Of a DNA stretch of 64,000 nt, positions 58,714 through 64,000 are shown one piece after another (the stretch's first letter is position 1; every line of letters begins with the position of its first letter). The stretch covers positions 45,374,754 to 45,438,753 of the forward strand of contig CM030364.1 of the NCBI GenBank assembly GCA_017893485.1, in the 5' to 3' direction. The position numbers and the translations under genes were made by a program. The DNA comes from Hemerocallis citrina. Lineage: Eukaryota > Streptophyta > Magnoliopsida > Asparagales > Asphodelaceae. The notes under the pieces are model-generated. The model was not told where the DNA came from, did no database searches, and saw only the letters and a program-made list of their open reading frames with translations.

Positions 58714-59597
58714 TAGACCTGGCAATCTTGACCCGTGACCCGTGGGTACCCACGGGTGTACCCGTACGGGCCGGGTACGGGTAAGGAAAATTTTGAAAAA
58801 AAATGAGCGGTTACTTTTTTACCCGGCCCGTGAACCCGCGGGTCGGGTCGGTTATACCCACGGGTACCCGTGGGTACCCATGTATTTAAATAAATTAAAT
58901 TAAATTAAATACTCATCAACTTGAGTTGTAATTTATTTGAGTGTGTTAAGTTTGAATTTTATTTGGTTTCATTGTTTTTAATGTAATTAATTTCAAGACT
59001 TTAGAAACTTGTCATATGGTTTCATTGTTTTGATTTTGCAATTGTATTTTTGATTATGTTTAAATTTTGTTTAGACTCAATTATGTCTGTATACTTTGAA
59101 AAATAATTGCTCTTTCTTTTCATGATTGGACAAATTATTGCTCTTTTGTCGTTGTTGATGAAATGATAAATTGAAATGCTAGTTGGATTTTGAATGTTGA
59201 TATATATATTTATTTGAACAAGAAGCATAAAAAAACAACAAACAACAAGCTTATTAAATTATCGTTCTTGATTCCTGATTACATTTGTTGTTGTTTCAGT
59301 TATTCAATTTTATATTTTACATTTTTAAAAAAAATGATAGCATGTTGCTAATGTTTTTAATCAATTATTCAATTAAAATAAATTTTAATTTTTTTTAAAA
59401 AACCCCAAAACAAACTCAAAATAAACAATGAAATATTGCCGGGTACCCATGAGTACTTGTGGGTACCCGCGGGCCGGGTCCGGGTTGGAAAAAAACTTTA
59501 AAAAAAGTTGCGGTTACTTTTCGACCCGGCCCGTTGGACCCGTGGGTCAAGCAACCCGCACCCATGGGTACCCGACCCGGCCCGTTTGCCAGGTCTA
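58714..59597. mobile_element. 884 bp non-autonomous hAT element (MITE)
   Basis: Inverted ends TAGACCTGGCAA...TTGCCAGGTCTA, with AATGGGGA duplicated at 58706-58713 and 59598-59605. Eight-base duplications and such ends are typical of hAT elements. The ~190-base ends are dense in GGGTACCC/CCCGTGGG/GGCCCG motifs and pair with each other as a long stem; the middle 500 bases are AT-rich and non-coding. It carries no transposase. Confidence 0.92.
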
Positions 59598-59721
59598 AAT
59601 GGGGAGGTAATGTCCATCAATTTAATTTTTTGTAAATTTAGATTTTAATTGTAGATGTATATAATATGTTCGAGTTTATTTGCTTCCTAACCGAAATGAA
59701 AAGTAGTAACTTTTGACTTCA

Positions 59722-60308
59722 TGTGATATGGGTTGGGAACGACGTGGTTCATCTTGGGCCACAGGATCCTCTCAGGATGCGTGCACCTCCTGATCCTCCA
59801 GATCCGCCACGTCAGCGTCGAAAAATCGCCCGGACCACTGCCACGTCAGCCCGAGAACCGCTCGGGCATCTGCCACGTCAGCCCTAAACCGTCCGGGTTT
59901 CCACTGCTTCAGCCACACGGGCAACCGGGTCCAGACCCGGTCCCAAACGGGTCCAGACCCGGTTGGCATCTTCTATAAATACCAGACCCTTACTCCTTCT
60001 CCAGGTAATCAATCTTTTTCCACCAAAACCCTAGTTACTGTTACTCTCTCTTAGTGACTAACTAGATTGTCGGAGGGTCTGCCACCGGGACCAACTCCGG
60101 TGTTCCGAGACCGTCTGCAGGTACACAAGACCCTCGGATCCGAGCCTCAAAGATCCGAGCCGAGCATCAGCCTCCACCTCACTACCGCCTACCTCTGTAC
60201 CGTTCGTCCAGTCGAGGGCCGTCTGCATAGGAGCTTCCTCCATCAATACAAATCGAGTAAGAACTCACGCCTGGTGCATCCACACGTTCTCCAAAAAAAA
60301 CCGCATCA
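59722..60308 (+). repeat. 5' LTR of the Tat-type element
   Basis: Starts about TGTGATATGGG (start not exact) and ends ...CCGCATCA just before the PBS. A TATAAATA box at 59974-59981 lies in a C-rich context. Two copies of CGGGTCCAGACCCGG sit upstream of it at 59926-59960, and CTGCCACGTCAG-like repeats lie at 59800-59880. Confidence 0.7.
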
Positions 60309-60311
60309 GGA

Positions 60312-60328
60312 TGGCGCCGTCTGTGGGA
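60312..60328 (+). promoter_or_regulatory. Primer binding site (non-Met type)
   Basis: TGGCGCCGTCTGTGGGA, the type of primer binding site found in Tat/Athila/Ogre gypsy elements and distinct from the initiator-Met site elsewhere in this window. It directly follows the LTR. Confidence 0.75.
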
Positions 60329-60433
60329 AATTGCCTATCGTAGACACCAATCCGAGCCTCGCTTCCAATGGTACCCTCGTAGACGCCGACCTGAGCTTCG
60401 CCCTCGTCGGCGTTCCCGTCGATCCGAGCTCAC

Positions 60434-62472
60434 ATGGCGCCTAAAGCCGCAAAAGCTGTTACCTCCGCACGCCGACACGACGTGCCTCCGCAAGGCATCG
60501 ATGCCGATGCTCAGGGACCAAACAACCAACGGGTCAGTCACGGGCCCCAGCCGAACGCTTCCCGCCCGGTCCAGGGCAACCTACGGGGGGTAATCTCGAA
60601 CCGCCAGGCCAGCCGTGGCAGGGGAGGAGCCGCTTCCAACTCGGCTCCGAACTATCCCAGACCCCCATCCCAAGGGCGGGAGCCTATGCTCAGCCGGGTC
60701 GATCGGCAACAGTCTGCCCAACCAAACCAGACCGGAGGAGCCCCGGTTACCCACCAGGAATTCCAGGACTTCCGAAGGGAAATCTTGGGTGCCATCCGAG
60801 GGGTCCCCGTCAACGAGAACGCCCGCCGTTCCCACACACGGTCACAGGCTGAGGCTACCGTGTCTCGCCACTCAACAGTCCCCCAGAGTATGATGGCGAC
60901 ATTTTGAAGCGCCTCCAAGAAATGGAGAAGCGCCTCGACCACGTTGGTAACGGCGACCCAAGAGCAACTCAGGGGTACAGGCCGGTTCGTCCTCCCTTCT
61001 CCGCCCTCATCCTGCAGGTGGAGATACCCCACAATTTTCGTCTGCCTCAGTTCGAGACATATGACGGCGAGGGTGATCCTGCTGATCACATGGAGGGCTT
61101 CAAAATCCTCATGATGATTCACAGCGCATCGGATCCCCTCCTGTGCTGAGCCTTCCCCGCAACACTCCGGGGTCCAGCTCGGGAATGGTTCTCCAAGATC
61201 ACCCCCGGCTCCATCTATTCTTTCGACCAGCTAGAGGGCAGCTTCCTTGCCCACTTCGTAACCAGCCGAAAGGCCGAAAGAACGAGTGCATCACTACTTG
61301 GACTCCGACAAAAGGAGGGGGAGCCCCTCCGAGTGTTTTTCCGAAGATTCACCGCCGAGGCGAGGTCAGTCTCATCCCTCGACCCCGGCGTTGCCTCGGC
61401 AGCCTTCCACCACAATGTCCGACATGGACAGCTGAAGGCCTCCCTGGCAAAGAAGCCGCCGATAGACTTCCCCGACCTCCTCAACCGGGTCAAAAAATAT
61501 ATCCGAGCCGAGGAGGCCCTCAATCCCGAGGACCAGAAGGAAGCTCCCGGGAAGGGGAAGCACAAGGCCGACGAGATTGAGCTGGCGAAAAAAGCTCCAA
61601 GAGACGGGGGCTCCGCAAAGAAGGTTCCGCCGATCCCCCGCTTCGAGAGGTACACCCCACTGACACAGAACGTGTCGACAATCCTCTTAGCGATTGAAGA
61701 CAGCAAACTCGTCCAGTACCCTCCTCGACCGTCCAACAACAACAGCAAGAAAAGGGATCAACGGTTCTATTGCCGTTTTCACCGAAACCACGGGCACGAC
61801 ACAGATCACTGCCGCGCCCTGAAGGACGAAATTGAGGTCCTCATCCAACGAGGGTACCTCCGAGAGTTCAAACGAGAAGGCATCCGGGAACAGAGGGACA
61901 ACAGAAACAGGAGGGATTCCCCTCCTCCTCGAGGGCACCGACAGCGTCCCGAGCGGGATCCGAATTTGGAGGAGCCTGAGGGTCAAGCGATCCTGCATTG
62001 CTTCCACGGAGGGCCTATGGGAGGCGAATCCAACACTTCCCGCAAGGCCTTCATTCGGGATGTCAATACCGTCCAGGGCCCTCACTCCCTGCCGATCCAG
62101 CAACTCCCTGTCTCCTTCTCAGGAGAGGATCTGGAGGGGGTTCAGCTCCCTCACTGTGATGCCCTCGTCATCAACCTCAGCAGGGCGAACTTCGACGCCC
62201 GGAGAATCCTCGTAGACAACGGGAGCTCGGTCAACATTCTGTTCCTCGAAGCATTCGAGAACCTAAAGCTCTCCCAAGAGAAACTAAAGCCAGCCGGGTA
62301 TACCCTACACGGGTTTTCTGGTGTCCCCATGACGATAGAGAGGATCGTCACCCTGGACGTCACGACAGGCACAAAGCCCAACAGAAGGACCGAGTCCATG
62401 GATTTCATGGTTATGAATGTAAAGGCAGCTTACAATGCCATCCTCGGCCGCCCGGGGCTCTGCTCCCTCTAG
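60434..62472 (+). pseudogene. Tat-type gag and protease, lightly broken
   Basis: Starts MAPKAAKAV at 60434. The frame shifts near 60890, resumes as LKRLQEMEKRLDHV and continues to 62472, with one TGA at 61147-61149 in the LLC*AFPATLRGPAREWF segment. Gag landmarks are FRLPQFETYDGEGDPADHME, FVTSRKAERTSASLLGLRQK and a CCHC-like FYCRFHRNHGHDTDHC at ~61765. The protease site DNGSSVNILF at ~62215 keeps the catalytic aspartate. A TAG at 62470-62472 ends the frame before RT. The remaining breaks are few, so the copy is relatively young. Confidence 0.88.
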
Positions 62473-63966
62473 GCGGTTTCCTCGGCCTACCATCAGAAAA
62501 TGAAATTTCCTACCAATACTGGCGTCGGAGTTGTCCGCGGGAATCAGGAAGCAACACGTTCGTGCTACATGACGACGATCGGAAGCGGTGTGTTTCCCCT
62601 CGACGCCATCGAGCTGGAGACCGAAAGGACCCAGCCAGAGCCAGAGCCGGCGGACGAGCTGCAAGATGTCTCGTTCGAGACAGGGGATGCGTCGAAGCAC
62701 TTTGGCGTAAGCCGCTCCCTCGCCCCCGACCTCAAGTCCGCCTTAATCGCCTGCATTCGGTGCAATGTCGACCTCTTTGCCTAGAAGCCCTCTGACATGC
62801 TCGGTATCTCCGAAGATCTCATCATGCACAAACTCAGCATGATTCCCGGGTCGAAGCCAGTCATCCAAAAGCGGCGCAAGTTCGCTCCTGAGCAACAACA
62901 GGCAGTAAACGCAGAAGTGGACAAGCTCTTGTCCGTGCATTTTGTACAAGAGGTCAGCTATCCAGTGTGGCTGGCGAACGTCGTCATGGTGAAGAAGGCG
63001 AGCGGGAGTTGGAGGATCTGCATAGATTTTACCGACCTCAACAAATCATGCCCCAAGGATCCGTTTCCTCTCCCCAGCATTGATGCCCTGATCGATGCTA
63101 CCTCGGGTCATGAGCTCCTCTCCTTCATGGATGCCTTCTCAGGCTATAACCAAATCCAGATGTTTCCTCCGAACATCGCCAAGACGTCCTTCGTCACAGA
63201 CCAGGGACTGTATTGCTACCGGGTCATGCCCTTCGGGCTGAAGAACGCCAGTGCCACCTACCAGAGGCTCGTCAACCGAGTCTCTAAAGATCAAATCCGA
63301 CGTAACATGGAGGTATACGTCGATGACATGCTCGTCAAAAGTCAACAAGGACAGCACCACGTCGCCGACCTGGAAGAAGCCTTTGGGGTCCTTCGAATCC
63401 ACAACATGAGGCTCAATCCGGCGAAGTGCGCCTTTGGCGTCTCCTCGAAGAAGTTCTTAGGATTCATTGTCAGCCAGCGCGGTATCGAGGCGAACCCCGA
63501 AAAAATCCAGGCCATAGTAGACATGGCCCCTCCCAGGAATGTCAAAGAAGTCCAGAGGCTAACAGGGCGACTGGCGGCCATCAGCCGTTTCCTCTCCAAA
63601 TCCGGAGAGAAGTCCCTCCTGTTCTTCAAGGCACTGTGCAGCACTGGAAGGTTCGAGTGGGGTACTCAACAGCAAGAGGCCTTCGCACAGTTGAAGGAGT
63701 ACCTTGCCAACCCTCCTCTCCTCAGCAAGCCCGAACCAGGAGAGCCACTCTGGCTCTACCTTTCCGCTTCAGAGAACGTGCTCAGCGCCGTCCCTGTCCG
63801 AGAAGAGGAAGGGGTTCAAAAGCCCCTCTACTATGTGAGTAAGGTCCTGCTCGACGCCGAGACCTGGCATTCCAGGATGGAAAAGGTGGCGTACGCCTTG
63901 GTCATAGCTGCGAGAAAGCTCCGCCCTTACTTTCAGGCGCATTTGATCCAGGTGCTCACGGATCAA
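62473..63966 (+). pseudogene. Tat-type reverse transcriptase/RNase H, one stop and one deletion
   Basis: The frame continues (YHQKMKFPTNTGVGVVRG) through a TAG at 62782-62784, where relatives have tryptophan in the DVFAW motif. It then runs open to 63966. RT motifs are KKASGSWRICIDFTDLNKSC, SFMDAFSGYNQI, VMPFGLKNASATYQ and an intact VYVDDMLVKS at ~63313-63340. RNase H follows (YYVSKVLLDAE...RMEKVAYALV, LTDQPL). Just after TDQPL the sequence jumps in another frame to AEFITECT, the connection motif expected ~25-30 residues later, so a small deletion with a frameshift is present. Continues off the window. Confidence 0.88.
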
Positions 63967-64000
63967 CCCTTGCCGAATTCATCACAGAATGCACCATCTC

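Larger units (their letters stand above)
59722..64000 (+). mobile_element. Tat/Ogre-type Ty3/gypsy element, truncated by window end
   Basis: 5' LTR, PBS TGGCGCCGTCTGTGGGA, gag, protease and RT/RNase H in order on plus. The GC-rich coding region contrasts with the AT-rich surroundings. Coding breaks known so far: one frameshift near 60890, stops at 61147, 62470 and 62782, and a deletion near 63966. The integrase and 3' LTR are beyond the window. Confidence 0.88.

Overview
The window is nuclear DNA of a flowering plant with a repeat-rich genome. The evidence is stacked, nested LTR retrotransposons of plant lineages (chromodomain Ty3/gypsy, Tat/Ogre-type Ty3/gypsy, SIRE-like and other Ty1/copia), CACTA and hAT ends, and a FAR1-type Mutator-like (MULE) transposon that carries a plant mobile domain (PMD) gene. 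I cannot name the species. There is no rRNA, tRNA or CRISPR, and almost all coding sequence belongs to mobile elements.

Layout. 1-1060: diverged ~300-390 bp tandem repeats. 2275-2859: right end of a CACTA element. 3098-24527: a gag-like remnant and 5' LTR of a minus-strand gypsy element, into which have been inserted (a) a whole 10.3 kb chromodomain gypsy element at 4545-14859 with a GGTTC target duplication, and (b) a plus-strand solo LTR at 17357-24168, itself split by (c) a solo LTR at 18984-21974 (duplication CTCAC). 24967-27571: 5' LTR, PBS and gag of a truncated SIRE-like copia. 28343-30796: a small LTR element with ~149 bp LTRs, its left LTR split by a 602 bp solo LTR (CTAAC).

30864-47628 is the centrepiece: a 16.8 kb terminal-inverted-repeat transposon with ~2.8-3.0 kb TIRs. 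Each TIR holds an array of ~341 bp satellite-like units (6 left, 7 right). Two convergent genes with open, spliceable reading frames lie inside: a FAR1/MULE transposase (33774-36111, +) and a PMD protein (42287-44521, -). Both appear to be transcribed from the TIRs, because a matching splice donor sits in each TIR. Between the genes are foldbacks built on TTAACCCGTT/AACGGGTTAA, two ~330 bp hairpins, a 78 bp near-perfect palindrome, two opposed TTAGGG-type tracts and an ACATGTAG array. This is the MuDR plan (two convergent TIR-driven genes) with a PMD protein in the position of the second gene.

47653-58105: a copia element preceded by the tail of a second copy (tandem int-LTR-int-LTR) and split in RNase H by a 3.4 kb solo LTR (53016-56398, AAACC). 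58127-58686 (-): a likely remnant of a small host gene, the only non-transposon coding candidate. It lies between the copia 3' LTR and an 884 bp hAT MITE (58714-59597, AATGGGGA). 59722-64000: a Tat/Ogre-type gypsy element (+), lightly broken, running off the window.

Most retroelement genes are broken by stops, frameshifts or lost catalytic residues. The 16.8 kb TIR element is the exception, with both genes open.
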